Assembly (NCBI GenBank): GCA_947629425.1
Contig: CANRDR010000044.1
Location: forward strand, 1-10,387
DNA: 10,387 nucleotides
From: an uncultured Bacilli bacterium
Lineage (GTDB): Bacteria; Bacillota_I; Bacilli_A; RF39; UBA660
Reading direction: 5' to 3'
The number at the start of each line of letters is the position of its first letter. Position 1 is the first letter of the stretch. The notes below the pieces were generated by a model. The model was not told where the DNA came from, did not search any database, and saw only the letters and a list, made by a program, of their open reading frames with translations. A program made the position numbers and the translations under genes. Of the stretch, positions 1 through 7,161 are shown piece by piece.

Positions 1-147
1 ATTAACTAACACATGCCATTTTGCTACTTTAGGATTTATATTTGATTCACCTATGCTTTGATATTTTGCAAATGTAAAACCAATTATTCCTATTACTACT
101 ATCAATAATATTACTGCTACCATTATTAGTATTTTCTTATTTTTCAT
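1..147 (-). CDS. N-terminal fragment of a surface protein, paralogue of 8688-10238 (runs off left edge)
   Basis: Forty-nine codons from an ATG at 147 down to the window edge. The product starts MKNKKILIMVAVILL, has one hydrophobic segment (about residues 5-26) ending GFTFA, then KYQSIGESN and AKWHVLVN. It matches the first 49 residues of the complete protein at 8688-10238 except at four positions, all Ile/Val swaps. A lysine start, hydrophobic core and small residues before a TasA-like mature start suggest an exported protein of the SipW-dependent/TasA type; that family call is inference. The ribosome site GAGG (153-156) lies 5 bases before the ATG. The upstream ATG at 161-163 is out of frame here, which fixes the start. 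The rest of the gene is not visible. Confidence 0.85.
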   Translation of the reverse strand, partial: MKNKKILIMVAVILLIVVIGIIGFTFAKYQSIGESNINPKVAKWHVLVN

Positions 148-284
148 ATAAACCTCATTTCCATATAAAAAAATTATATAAGTATAACCCCCCCCATACG
201 AACAAATGTTTCTATGAGAGAGATTGGTTATATAATTATTCTCTTCGTATATAATTTTTAATCTTTTGAGTACTTTCTTACTCT
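148..284 (-). promoter_or_regulatory. Structured 5' leader (attenuator-like), copy A
   Basis: About 137 untranslated bases lie between the predicted start of transcription (near 284) and the ATG at 147. Read on the minus strand: a 5'-terminal hairpin GAGTA/TACTC (268-283); a 12-base segment AAAAATTATATA (248-259); then a long hairpin (172-237) with an 8-G tract, a T7 run and the ribosome site. The 12-base segment is perfectly complementary to TATATAATTTTT, which contains the hairpin's 3' arm and part of the T run, so it could form an alternative (antiterminator) structure. CGAA after it could also pair with TTCG in the hairpin. I do not recognise this as a known riboswitch or T-box, and the signal it would sense is not evident. 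Confidence 0.6.
167..237 (-). terminator. Leader hairpin with G8 tract and T7 tail (putative attenuator), copy A
   Basis: Base of stem: AATTATATAA (228-237) with TTATATAATT (172-181), 10 bp. After an internal loop (CC against ATAC) come AA/TT, then seven pyrimidines TCTCTCT (217-223) facing seven Gs (188-194) as C-G and U-G pairs, then CATA/TATG (213-216 with 195-198), a bulged G, GAA/TTC, and a loop ACATTTG. A run of seven Ts (167-173) follows on the minus strand. This has the form of an intrinsic terminator placed just before the ribosome site. Whether it terminates in vivo is inference. Confidence 0.55.
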
Positions 285-290
285 ATTTAC

Positions 291-319
291 ATTATACTTT
301 ATAATTTAATTACTCGCAA
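291..319 (-). promoter_or_regulatory. Sigma-A-type promoter of the left-edge surface gene
   Basis: On the minus strand TTGCGA (314-319) and TATAAT (291-296) are separated by 17 bases, close to the housekeeping consensus. It sits just after the terminator of the upstream TetR gene, so the surface gene should be transcribed independently, starting near 284. Confidence 0.75.
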
Positions 320-326
320 GTACATT

Positions 327-360
327 TAAAAAAAATAATTTGCACATTTAACAAATTATT
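327..360 (-). terminator. Intrinsic terminator of the TetR gene
   Basis: Minus strand: AATAATTTG (352-360) pairs with CAAATTATT (334-342) over 9 bp, loop TTAAATGTG, followed by a run of Ts. The stem overlaps the TetR stop codon (356-358). Confidence 0.75.
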
Positions 361-955
361 CTTTATTATTTTTTTTAAATCTATTATTTAGTTCTTTATT
401 CATATTTACTTGTCTATAACCTTTAAATGCATCAAAAATAATTGTTTCTATTTCTTCATCTGATAATTCTGAATTAGTTGTAGCCATCATTGATGCTATA
501 CCATGTATTATTAGCCATGTATTTATATATATTTGTTTAGAGGCATCATAACTTAATCCAGTAGATTTTTGAATCATTTCAGCATATATTTTTCCTTGTT
601 CATTCTCTGCCATATCTAATATATTATTATATTTAGATACATTTGACATAAACAAGAATTTAAATAAATTCTTTTCTTTTCTTGCAAATCTTATATAAGA
701 TAAACCTACTCCAATAAAAGGAACTTGATGTGTTTGTTCTTTATTAATAAATTTTTGATGAATTTCATATACTACATCATATACTTTATCTTTTAATTCA
801 TCCATATTTTTAAATATTCTAAATATTGGTTGTGTAGAACATCCTACAGTTTTAGCAAGATTTCGTGCAGATAATTCTTCTATTCCATTATTTCTAATTA
901 TTTTAACTGCTCCATTTATTAAAGTTTCTTCTTTAATTATTGCTTTAGCACTCAA
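356..955 (-). CDS. TetR/AcrR-family transcriptional regulator
   Basis: A 199-residue protein of typical TetR length. The N-terminal DNA-binding region shows the family pattern: a first helix (ETLINGAVKII), then GIEELSARNLAKTVG, with the helix-turn-helix at about residues 29-48 (LAKTVGCSTQPIFRIFKN), then MDELKDKVYD. The C-terminal part is helical and presumably binds a ligand and dimerises; the ligand cannot be told. I prefer the TTG start at 955, 8 bases after the site AGGGGAG (964-970). The GTG at 964 would touch the ribosome site with no spacing. Palindromes at 975-1014 suggest autoregulation. It lies downstream of the sigma-factor gene on the same strand, 76 bases away, with no clear terminator between, so some read-through is possible. 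Its target genes are unknown. Confidence 0.85.
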   Translation of the reverse strand: MSAKAIIKEETLINGAVKIIRNNGIEELSARNLAKTVGCSTQPIFRIFKNMDELKDKVYDVVYEIHQKFINKEQTHQVPFIGVGLSYIRFARKEKNLFKFLFMSNVSKYNNILDMAENEQGKIYAEMIQKSTGLSYDASKQIYINTWLIIHGIASMMATTNSELSDEEIETIIFDAFKGYRQVNMNKELNNRFKKNNKE

Positions 956-974
956 AACAATCACTCCCCTTTAA

Positions 975-1014
975 AATAACAAGTGTTATTACATATTAAT
1001 AATAACATATTATT
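975..1014. promoter_or_regulatory. Palindromic sites, probable TetR-type operator
   Basis: AATAACA-AG-TGTTATT (975-990) is a perfect 7-2-7 inverted repeat. A weaker related one, AATAA-CATA-TTATT, lies at 1001-1014. Both sit between the TetR start and the upstream sigma-factor gene, where an autoregulatory operator is expected. No strong promoter stands out here, though TAATAT on the minus strand near 994-999 could be a -10. Operator function is inferred from position and symmetry. Confidence 0.5.
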
Positions 1015-1031
1015 TTAAAAAAAGAAACCTA

Positions 1032-1670
1032 TTATTTTAATTTATAAGTTTTTTCTAATATTTTATCATTTTCATTTAAATAAGATTTTATTTTCTTTAA
1101 TGTATTTCTTAACAATCTTGATAAATATGACTGTGATACATTTAATATATCTGCAATTTCTTGTTGAGATAAATTTTTATTATTAAAGCCATAATATGAT
1201 TTAATTATAAATTTTTCTTTTAATGATAATTTATTTTTTATAATTTCATTTAATTCATAATATAATTCATTATCAATATATTTTTCTTCTGGTAAATTTA
1301 AACAATATATAATATCTTCATCATCAATTAATTTGTTTGCTTTCATAATTTTATTATATTTATTTAAATACATTAATATTTCGTTTTTTATACAATGAGT
1401 TGCATATGTTGAAAATAATACATTTTTATCTATATTAAATGTATCTACTGCTTTTATTAATCCAATACATCCTACTTGGAATAAATCATCTGCATCGTAA
1501 TTATATGTATCAAAATAGTTTTCTATTGTTTTAATTATTAAAAATAAATTATGAGAAATTATTTTATTTCTATAAATTGTTTGTTCTTTATTTAATAAAA
1601 CTAAATAATCATATAAAGTTTCATTATCTAATGGTTTAGGCAAATTATGTATATGATATTTATATTTCAT
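1032..1670 (-). CDS. Sigma-70 family RNA polymerase sigma factor, SigE/SigK-like
   Basis: A 212-residue sigma factor with region 2 at about residues 35-105 and region 4 at about 145-195. Region 2 contains DDLFQVGCIGLIKAVDTFN and STYATHCIKNEILMYL, close to the pattern of the mother-cell sporulation sigma factors SigE/SigK (DLISIGTIGLIKA, ATYASRCIENEILM, from memory of the family). Region 4 ends SQQEIADILNVSQSYLSRL, again like the RSYVSRI of SigE/SigK. Regions 1.1 and 3 are absent or reduced. The start is the ATG at 1670, 8 bases after AAGGAG; a longer frame to 1706 has no comparable site. It has its own consensus promoter divergent from clpB. Whether the organism sporulates cannot be seen here; a specialised stress or surface role is equally possible. 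Confidence 0.85.
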   Translation of the reverse strand: MKYKYHIHNLPKPLDNETLYDYLVLLNKEQTIYRNKIISHNLFLIIKTIENYFDTYNYDADDLFQVGCIGLIKAVDTFNIDKNVLFSTYATHCIKNEILMYLNKYNKIMKANKLIDDEDIIYCLNLPEEKYIDNELYYELNEIIKNKLSLKEKFIIKSYYGFNNKNLSQQEIADILNVSQSYLSRLLRNTLKKIKSYLNENDKILEKTYKLK

Positions 1671-1716
1671 AATATTTACTCCTTCTAATTTATCCCCTTT
1701 AAACAAAGTACAATCT

Positions 1717-1745
1717 ATAATAAAATTTTTTTAAAATGATGTCAA
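1717..1745 (-). promoter_or_regulatory. Promoter of the sigma-factor gene
   Basis: Minus strand TTGACA (1740-1745), 17 bases, TATTAT (1717-1722). The predicted start of transcription is near 1710, giving a leader of about 40 bases. The -35 is only 10 bases from the CIRCE element, so HrcA bound there might also affect this promoter, though it does not overlap it. Confidence 0.75.
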
Positions 1746-1755
1746 CAAAAAATAA

Positions 1756-1782
1756 TTAGCACTTTAGGTTGACAAGTGCTAA
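1756..1782. promoter_or_regulatory. CIRCE element (HrcA operator)
   Basis: TTAGCACTT-N9-AAGTGCTAA is a perfect 9-9-9 inverted repeat and matches the CIRCE consensus TTAGCACTC-N9-GAGTGCTAA except at the innermost base of each arm. It overlaps the -35 of the clpB promoter, so HrcA should repress clpB and release it on heat or unfolding stress. hrcA itself is not in the window. Confidence 0.93.
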
Positions 1783-1796
1783 TTATTGAGTATAAT
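1769..1796 (+). promoter_or_regulatory. Promoter of clpB
   Basis: TTGACA (1769-1774), 16 bases, TATAAT (1791-1796): a housekeeping promoter whose -35 lies within the CIRCE element. Transcription should start near 1803, very close to the ribosome site AAAGGA (1805-1810). Confidence 0.85.
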
Positions 1797-1818
1797 ATAT
1801 GTTGAAAGGACTGATTTT

Positions 1819-3927
1819 ATGGAACAAAATCCTTATGAAGAAAATTTAGTAAAACCATTAGAAAAATATGGTAGAGATATAGTATCTTTAGCACAAGATG
1901 GTAAAATTGAACCTGTTATAGGTAGAGATGATGAAATAAGAAATATTACTAGAGTACTATCAAGAAAAACTAAAAATAATCCTGTATTAATTGGAGAACC
2001 TGGTGTTGGTAAAACTGCAATAGTTGAGGGTTTAGCATTAAGAATTGTAAAAGGTGATGTACCTAATAGTTTAAAAGATAAACATATTTGGGAACTTGAT
2101 ATGGGTGCACTAGTTGCAGGAGCAAAATACAGAGGTGAATTTGAAGAAAGATTAAAAGCAGTATTAAAAGAAATTAAAGATTCAGATGGAGAAATAATTT
2201 TATTTATAGATGAAATACATATGATTGTTGGAGCAGGTGCTCTAGAAGGTGCAATGGATGCTGGAAATATGTTAAAACCTATGCTTGCAAGAGGAGAAAT
2301 ACATTGTATTGGTGCAACAACATTAAATGAATATAGAAAATATATTGAAAAAGATGGTGCACTAGAAAGAAGATTTCAAAAAATTCAAGTTAATGAACCA
2401 ACTGTATTAGATACAATTACAATACTACGTGGTTTAAAAAGTAGATTTGAAGTATATCATGGCGTAACAATTAAAGATAAAGCATTAGTTGCTGCTGCTA
2501 CTCTTTCTGATAGATATATAACAAGTAGATTTTTACCTGATAAAGCGATTGACTTAGTAGATGAAGCATGCGCTACTATAAAAGTACAAATGGAATCCGT
2601 TCCAACTGAACTTGATACATTATCTAGAAAAATAATGCAATTAGAAGTAGAAAAACAAGCATTAAAACATGAAAAAGATGAACTAAGCAAAAGACGTGTA
2701 GAAGAAATAAATAATAAACTTATAGAACTTAAAGAACAAGAAAATATCTTACGTAATGATTGGGAAGAAGAAAAACATATTAATGACAAAATAAGTAAGA
2801 AAAAAGAAGAGATACAAAAAAACACTTATGAATTAGAAGTTGCAGAATCCAAATATGATTTAGAAACTGCTGCTAAAATTAGACATGGTATACTTCCTAA
2901 ATTAAGACAAGAATTAGAAGAGTTAAATAATTCTAATAAAAGAAATATTTTAAGTGATGTTGTTGATGATGAATCAATTGCAAAAATAATTTCTAAATGG
3001 ACTAACATTCCTATTAGCAAACTCGTTGGTGGAGAAAAAGAAAAATTAATAAATTTATATGACAATATGAAAAAAAGAGTTAAAGGACAAGATGAAGCAT
3101 TACATTTAGTTAGTGAAGCAATAAAAAGGGCTCGTGCTGGAATTAAAGATCCTAATCGTCCAATTGGTTCATTTATGTTTTTAGGCCCTACTGGTGTTGG
3201 AAAAACTGAAGTAGCAAGAACTCTAGCATATGAGTTATTTGATGATGAAAAACATATGATAAGAATTGATATGAGCGAATATATGGAGTCTCACTCAGTT
3301 GCAAGATTAATTGGTGCTCCCCCAGGATATGTGGGATATGATGAAGGTGGACAACTTACCGAAGCAGTAAGAAGAAATCCTTATAGTATTGTATTATTTG
3401 ATGAAATTGAAAAAGCACATAAAGATGTATTTAATATATTGCTTCAAATATTAGATGATGGAAGAATTACTGATGGACAAGGAAGAACTGTAGATTTTAA
3501 GAATACTATAATTATTATGACATCTAATTTAGGTAGTGAATATATTTTAAATAATGATACTGATTCACAAGAAAAAATAGATTTATGTGTTAAATCTACA
3601 TTTAAACCAGAATTCATAAATAGAATTGATGAAATAATTACATTTAAATCTTTAACTAAAGAAGTAGTCTATGAAATATTAAATAATATAATTAAAAATA
3701 TTGAATTAAGATTACGTGATAAACAATTAACTTTATCTTTAACTGATAAGGCTAAAGATTATATAATAGAAAATAGTTTTGATGAAAATTACGGTGCAAG
3801 ACCTATTAAAAGATATGTTTCTAGAAATATAGAAAGTTTAATTGCAAATGCTTTAATTAATGATGAAATTGTATTTGGTAGCAATATAAATATAGATGTA
3901 GATAATAATAAATTTTATATAAAATAA
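1819..3927 (+). CDS. clpB: ClpB-type AAA+ disaggregase lacking the N-terminal domain
   Basis: A 702-residue double-ATPase chaperone that, with DnaK, pulls proteins out of aggregates. Domain order: a short N-terminal stretch ending [21 protein letters not shown], which is the usual start of the first AAA+ domain; Walker A GEPGVGKT (59-66); Walker B FIDE (D131, E132); a long charged coiled-coil middle domain (about 265-385) typical of ClpB; second Walker A GPTGVGKT (456-463); second Walker B LFDE (D528, E529). No IGF/VGF-type ClpP-binding loop is seen, which favours ClpB over ClpC. Full-length ClpB is about 860 residues; the roughly 150-residue N-terminal substrate domain is missing, as in mycoplasma ClpB. 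The start is the ATG at 1819, 8 bases after AAAGGA. An upstream in-frame TTG at 1786 lies in the promoter and is unlikely. Controlled by CIRCE/HrcA. Confidence 0.95.
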   Translation: MEQNPYEENLVKPLEKYGRDIVSLAQDGKIEPVIGRDDEIRNITRVLSRKTKNNPVLIGEPGVGKTAIVEGLALRIVKGDVPNSLKDKHIWELDMGALVAGAKYRGEFEERLKAVLKEIKDSDGEIILFIDEIHMIVGAGALEGAMDAGNMLKPMLARGEIHCIGATTLNEYRKYIEKDGALERRFQKIQVNEPTVLDTITILRGLKSRFEVYHGVTIKDKALVAAATLSDRYITSRFLPDKAIDLVDEACATIKVQMESVPTELDTLSRKIMQLEVEKQALKHEKDELSKRRVEEINNKLIELKEQENILRNDWEEEKHINDKISKKKEEIQKNTYELEVAESKYDLETAAKIRHGILPKLRQELEELNNSNKRNILSDVVDDESIAKIISKWTNIPISKLVGGEKEKLINLYDNMKKRVKGQDEALHLVSEAIKRARAGIKDPNRPIGSFMFLGPTGVGKTEVARTLAYELFDDEKHMIRIDMSEYMESHSVARLIGAPPGYVGYDEGGQLTEAVRRNPYSIVLFDEIEKAHKDVFNILLQILDDGRITDGQGRTVDFKNTIIIMTSNLGSEYILNNDTDSQEKIDLCVKSTFKPEFINRIDEIITFKSLTKEVVYEILNNIIKNIELRLRDKQLTLSLTDKAKDYIIENSFDENYGARPIKRYVSRNIESLIANALINDEIVFGSNINIDVDNNKFYIK

Positions 3928-3928
3928 A

Positions 3929-3955
3929 AATATTGATTTTTGCTCAATATTTTTT
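3929..3955. terminator. Bidirectional terminator between clpB and the minus-strand solenoid gene
   Basis: AATATTGA (3929-3936) and TCAATATT (3944-3951) form an 8-bp stem with loop TTTTTGC. T runs follow on the plus strand and TTTTTATTTT on the minus strand. It lies directly after clpB and overlaps the stop region of the convergent gene. Confidence 0.8.
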
Positions 3956-5018
3956 ATTTTCTTATTTCATTTAGTGTATTCCAAATTACTCCAATACCAA
4001 ATACCATAACTAAGAAATAAAGTACTCCTCCAACAAATGGTATTAATCTTACTAAGTATAATGCTAATAATCCAAATACTACTAACATATATCCATTTAA
4101 GTTTTTATTTAGATATTTTTTATCTATATAATTTGCAATATAATAAACACCAAATATTGTACTAATATAAACTATTATTCCATATATTAATCCTGCGATA
4201 ACACCAACTGATACAAATAATCCTGTAAGCATTAACATAAATGCTATTATAGGCCCGCCAATTAAAACTAATAAACCTTTTCCAAATGTAGATAAAACAC
4301 TTTTAGAATCAATTTCTTTCTTAACAGTTTTCTTAAATAGTTTTTCAAGTAATGCAATTAATATTACTGCAACTATTGCAATATGAATATATGAGTTAAT
4401 TAAACCTGCTATATAATCTTTAAAAGTGTAAGTATTATTGTTTTTATTTTCATATTTTTTAGTTTTTATATCTTTAGAAACACCTTTAATAGAAGCATCA
4501 TCATTATATTTTAAAGTACCTAATATTTTAGCATCAGTTACATTAATATTAGTTGAATTAACTACTACATTGCCATTAAATGTACCGTTTAAAGTAACTT
4601 CTTCTCCCATTAAATAAATATTTCTATCAATATTTCCTTCAATATTAACTTCGCCACCTGCAATATAAACGTCTCTTTCTAATTTTGCATCTTTCTTAAT
4701 ATTTATAATACTTCCTGCAATAAATGAATCATTTTCAACAACTCCTGTTATATTAACTTCATTTCCCGCTAAAAATAAATATTCGGAATTTCCATCAAAA
4801 TTTACAATATTACCAGCAACAAAACCAATCCCTTTTATTGCACTTTCGATATTAACAGTATTACCTGCTAAAAATGCTGTTCCATCTAAGTCATCTTTTA
4901 CTTTAAGTTTATCATCGGCTTGAAATAAATCTTTTATATAGCTTTTTGCAAAAACTACAGTAGAAAATAAACTAAATGCAATAGCAAAAACAAATGCAAT
5001 TTTTAAAATCTTTTTCAA
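3954..5018 (-). CDS. Secreted/membrane beta-solenoid protein, bactofilin-like, with C-terminal TM domain
   Basis: A 354-residue protein. Residues 1-24 form a signal peptide (KK, hydrophobic core, cleavage plausible after VFA). Residues about 40-180 are short repeats of 16-19 residues, such as FLAGNTVNIES, FVAGNIVNFDG, FLAGNEVNITG, FIAGSIINIKK and YIAGGEVNIEG. This is the hydrophobic-Ala-Gly-Asn pattern of polymer-forming bactofilin-type right-handed beta-solenoids. After a polar linker come hydrophobic segments at about 212-230, 247-300 and 310-350. Classical bactofilins are cytoplasmic; here the signal peptide and membrane tail imply a solenoid outside the cell, a form also found in Firmicutes and Archaea. 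Starts with TTG at 5018, 8 bases after AAGGAG; the nearby ATG is out of frame. Its role is unknown; a scaffold or sensor at the envelope is a guess. Confidence 0.8.
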   Translation of the reverse strand: MKKILKIAFVFAIAFSLFSTVVFAKSYIKDLFQADDKLKVKDDLDGTAFLAGNTVNIESAIKGIGFVAGNIVNFDGNSEYLFLAGNEVNITGVVENDSFIAGSIINIKKDAKLERDVYIAGGEVNIEGNIDRNIYLMGEEVTLNGTFNGNVVVNSTNINVTDAKILGTLKYNDDASIKGVSKDIKTKKYENKNNNTYTFKDYIAGLINSYIHIAIVAVILIALLEKLFKKTVKKEIDSKSVLSTFGKGLLVLIGGPIIAFMLMLTGLFVSVGVIAGLIYGIIVYISTIFGVYYIANYIDKKYLNKNLNGYMLVVFGLLALYLVRLIPFVGGVLYFLVMVFGIGVIWNTLNEIRK

Positions 5019-5041
5019 AATCTCATCTCCTTAAATATAAT

Positions 5042-5068
5042 ATTGCACAAAATATCAAAAAATGCAAT
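5042..5068. promoter_or_regulatory. Inverted repeat in the divergent intergenic region
   Basis: ATTGCA (5042-5047) and TGCAAT (5063-5068) are inverted and 15 bases apart, between the solenoid gene and the plus-strand operon promoter. They fall where the solenoid gene's promoter should lie (TTGCAT on the minus strand is a weak -35 candidate). This may be an operator or chance. Confidence 0.2.
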
Positions 5069-5074
5069 CATTAC

Positions 5075-5103
5075 TTGAAAAAAATTAATAGTTTAATTAT
5101 AAT
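5075..5103 (+). promoter_or_regulatory. Promoter of the three-gene wall operon
   Basis: TTGAAA (5075-5080), 17 bases, TATAAT (5098-5103). The predicted start near 5110 leaves almost no leader before the ribosome site AGGTGA and the ATG at 5120. Confidence 0.75.
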
Positions 5104-5119
5104 AATTATAGGTGATAGT

Positions 5120-5707
5120 ATGAAAGATGAAAAAGTAAAAAAAACTACTAATAAAACTACATCAAGTAAGAAAACTACAAAAACTAATCAAAGTAAAACT
5201 ACTCAAAGTAAACCTAAACAAACTAAAGCAAATCAAACTAAAACTAGCCAAAATAAAACTAAACAAACTAGTAATAAAACAACAAAAAATAATACAACTA
5301 AAACAAAAACAAATAAAAATGTACAAAATACAACAAAGAATGATAATGTTAAAAATTTAGAAACAAAAGAAACTATTATATTAGAAAATACTAAAGAAGA
5401 AGTAAATAATAACTTAGAAAGTAATAAAGAAATAAATATTGAGAATACTAATAAAGAAGTAAAAGTTGAAAAAGTTAATGTTTCTAAAATAGAAGATGCA
5501 AAATTTAGTAAGAAAAAGAGAAATAATAAACTATTATTAGTTGGCTTATTTTTATCAGTATTAGGTATTATTGCATTAATATTATCTATAATTGCTAATA
5601 GATTAATAGATAGACAATTCCTAAGTGATTCATCTGTATTAGTAATGATTATAATAAGTATAATAATAGAATTATTTGGTGCATTTATAATTATAAACGA
5701 AACATAA
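5120..5707 (+). CDS. Lys/Thr/Asn-rich repeat protein with two C-terminal TM helices
   Basis: A 195-residue protein of unknown function. Residues about 1-85 are low-complexity with recurring short units such as KTTKTNQSK, QSKPKQTKANQTK, TKTSQNK: strongly basic, no hydrophobic residues. Residues about 86-135 are more acidic (KETIILENTKEE, NNLESNKEINIEN). The C-terminus has two hydrophobic helices, LLLVGLFLSVLGIIALILS and VLVMIIISIIIELFGAFII, with a short RLIDRQF loop. A basic cytoplasmic tail anchored by a two-helix hairpin is the likely topology, so the tail may bind nucleic acid, phospholipid or anionic polymers; this is inference. Start: the ATG at 5120, 4 bases after AGGTGA. A longer frame from 4994 crosses the promoter and is rejected. 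Lies 30 bases before the deacetylase gene with no terminator between, so co-transcribed. Confidence 0.7.
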   Translation: MKDEKVKKTTNKTTSSKKTTKTNQSKTTQSKPKQTKANQTKTSQNKTKQTSNKTTKNNTTKTKTNKNVQNTTKNDNVKNLETKETIILENTKEEVNNNLESNKEINIENTNKEVKVEKVNVSKIEDAKFSKKKRNNKLLLVGLFLSVLGIIALILSIIANRLIDRQFLSDSSVLVMIIISIIIELFGAFIIINET

Positions 5708-5737
5708 AATACTTTTATAATAAAGAGGTATAGTAGT

Positions 5738-7150
5738 ATGAAAAGAAAAAAAATAGTGTTATGTTCTATAGGAATTTTTTTAATAATATTATCTGCTGTA
5801 TCTTTTTTTGTTTTTGGTAAAAAAAAGATATATTTAACTTTAAATGGTACTAATACTGTTGAAGTTAATTATGATGAAACTTATAAAGAAGATGGTTTTA
5901 AAGCAGAATATTGTAATAAATATATGAAAATATTTTGTAAAGATATAACTGATAAAGTAAAAGTAGAAACAGAAAAAGTTAGCAATAAAAAAGATAATAT
6001 AACATATGATATACAATATAATAATGAAGAAGAAATAAAAAATAGAGTAATAGAATATAAAGATTTAGAAGAACCAGTAATTACTTTAGTAGATAATAAT
6101 ACATTTACTTGTCCTAATAAAGATTATGTTGAAGAAGGATATAGTGCTATAGATAATGTAGATGGTGATATTACAGATAAGGTAATTGTTACAAAGGAAA
6201 ATGATAAAGTAATTTATAGTGTAGAAGATTCAAGTGGTAATAAAAAAGTTGTTATAAGAGAAATTAAATATAAAGATACAACTCCTCCTAATATATCATT
6301 ATCTGGCGGTGAAAATACTTATGTTTATATAAATCAAAACTATAATGAATTAGGTTATAATGTATCAGATAATTGTGATGAGAATGTTTTTGTTACAACT
6401 GATTCTAATATAGATACTTCTAAGACAGGAAATTATGAAATAACTTATAATGCAATTGATTCTAGTGGAAATAAAAAATCAGTAAAAAGAAAAGTTACAG
6501 TATATGATGATACTAGTCAAATACCAAAAAATGGAAGAATAGTTTATATTACATTTGATGATGGACCGGGGCCTTATACAAAGCAAATACTTGATATATT
6601 AGATAGATATAATATAAAAGTTACATTTTTTGTAACACATCAATTTTCTAATTATGAATATTTAATTAAAGAAGAATATGAAAAAGGACATGCTATTGCT
6701 GTACATACATATACTCATAGATATGAAAATGTTTATAGTTCAGTAGATAGTTATATTAATGATTTTAATATGATGAATGATGTTATATTTAATCAAACAG
6801 GTATACGCACTAAATTATTTAGATTTCCTGGTGGAAGTAGCAATAAAATAAAATCTGCTGCAAAAGGTGTCGTTACAGAAATAGCAAATAAAATGACAGA
6901 ATTAGGTTATACTTATTTTGATTGGAATGTTGATAGCAATGATGTTTCATCTAAATCAAGTACAACTATTTATAATAATGTTGTAAAAGGAATAAATGCT
7001 AATAAAAATTCAGTAGTATTAATGCATGATATAAATAAATTAAATATTGAAAGTATTGAAATGATAATAAATTATGGTTTAAATAATGGATTTACATTTT
7101 TACCTTTAACAGAATCATCACCTACAGCACATCATCATATAAATAATTAA
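5738..7150 (+). CDS. PgdA-like polysaccharide (peptidoglycan) deacetylase with Ig-like repeats
   Basis: A 470-residue membrane-anchored NodB-fold (CE4) enzyme, expected to remove N-acetyl groups from cell-wall GlcNAc or a related glycan outside the cell. An N-terminal helix (about 5-26) acts as anchor. Residues about 30-255 hold three Ig-like/DUF5011-type repeats with patterns such as YKEDGF, YVEEGYSAIDNVDGDITDKV, YNELGYNVSDNCDENV and the end motif DSSGNKK. The catalytic domain has all five CE4 motifs: TFDDGPG (272-278, catalytic D274 and metal D275), HTYTH (323-327, metal H323 and H327), RFPGG (362-366), DWNVD (395-399) and LMHD (H430). The enzyme should therefore be active. Such deacetylation commonly gives lysozyme resistance. 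ATG at 5738 after GAGG (5725-5728). Second gene of the operon, 11 bases before the carboxypeptidase. Confidence 0.9.
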   Translation: MKRKKIVLCSIGIFLIILSAVSFFVFGKKKIYLTLNGTNTVEVNYDETYKEDGFKAEYCNKYMKIFCKDITDKVKVETEKVSNKKDNITYDIQYNNEEEIKNRVIEYKDLEEPVITLVDNNTFTCPNKDYVEEGYSAIDNVDGDITDKVIVTKENDKVIYSVEDSSGNKKVVIREIKYKDTTPPNISLSGGENTYVYINQNYNELGYNVSDNCDENVFVTTDSNIDTSKTGNYEITYNAIDSSGNKKSVKRKVTVYDDTSQIPKNGRIVYITFDDGPGPYTKQILDILDRYNIKVTFFVTHQFSNYEYLIKEEYEKGHAIAVHTYTHRYENVYSSVDSYINDFNMMNDVIFNQTGIRTKLFRFPGGSSNKIKSAAKGVVTEIANKMTELGYTYFDWNVDSNDVSSKSSTTIYNNVVKGINANKNSVVLMHDINKLNIESIEMIINYGLNNGFTFLPLTESSPTAHHHINN

Positions 7151-7161
7151 AGGAGTCGATT

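Larger units (their letters stand above)
1..296 (-). repeat. Direct repeat copy A: surface-gene 5' end, leader and -10
   Basis: This segment recurs at 10092-10387 in the same orientation, offset 10,091 bases. In the coding part I count about 8 substitutions in 143 aligned bases with no indels. The 149-base leaders are also alignable end to end, with changes clustered at 196-224 and 236-243. The right copy meets the window end, so its full length is unknown. Such conservation of promoter-proximal DNA suggests recent duplication, gene conversion, or selection on the leader RNA. Confidence 0.9.

Noticed and set aside
172..199. A 7-codon leader peptide ATG-GGG-GGG-GTT... through the G tract in copy A
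   Set aside because: Copy B lacks the ATG (it has CTG there) and no ribosome site precedes it, so it is not conserved.
148..284. T-box or known riboswitch in the surface-gene leader
   Set aside because: No T-box sequence (AGGGTGGNACCGCG-like) and no recognisable aptamer core; the leader is dominated by one AT/G-tract hairpin.
2457..3065. Minus-strand open frames inside clpB
   Set aside because: Ser/Leu/Phe-rich shadows of the coiled-coil region on the opposite strand, with no ribosome site; clpB is unmistakable.
5120..5400. Short tandem repeats in the Lys/Thr region as a CRISPR-like or satellite array
   Set aside because: The repeats are codon-based (ACT/AAA/CAA/AAT mixtures), irregular in length, with no spacers, and stay in frame within the protein.
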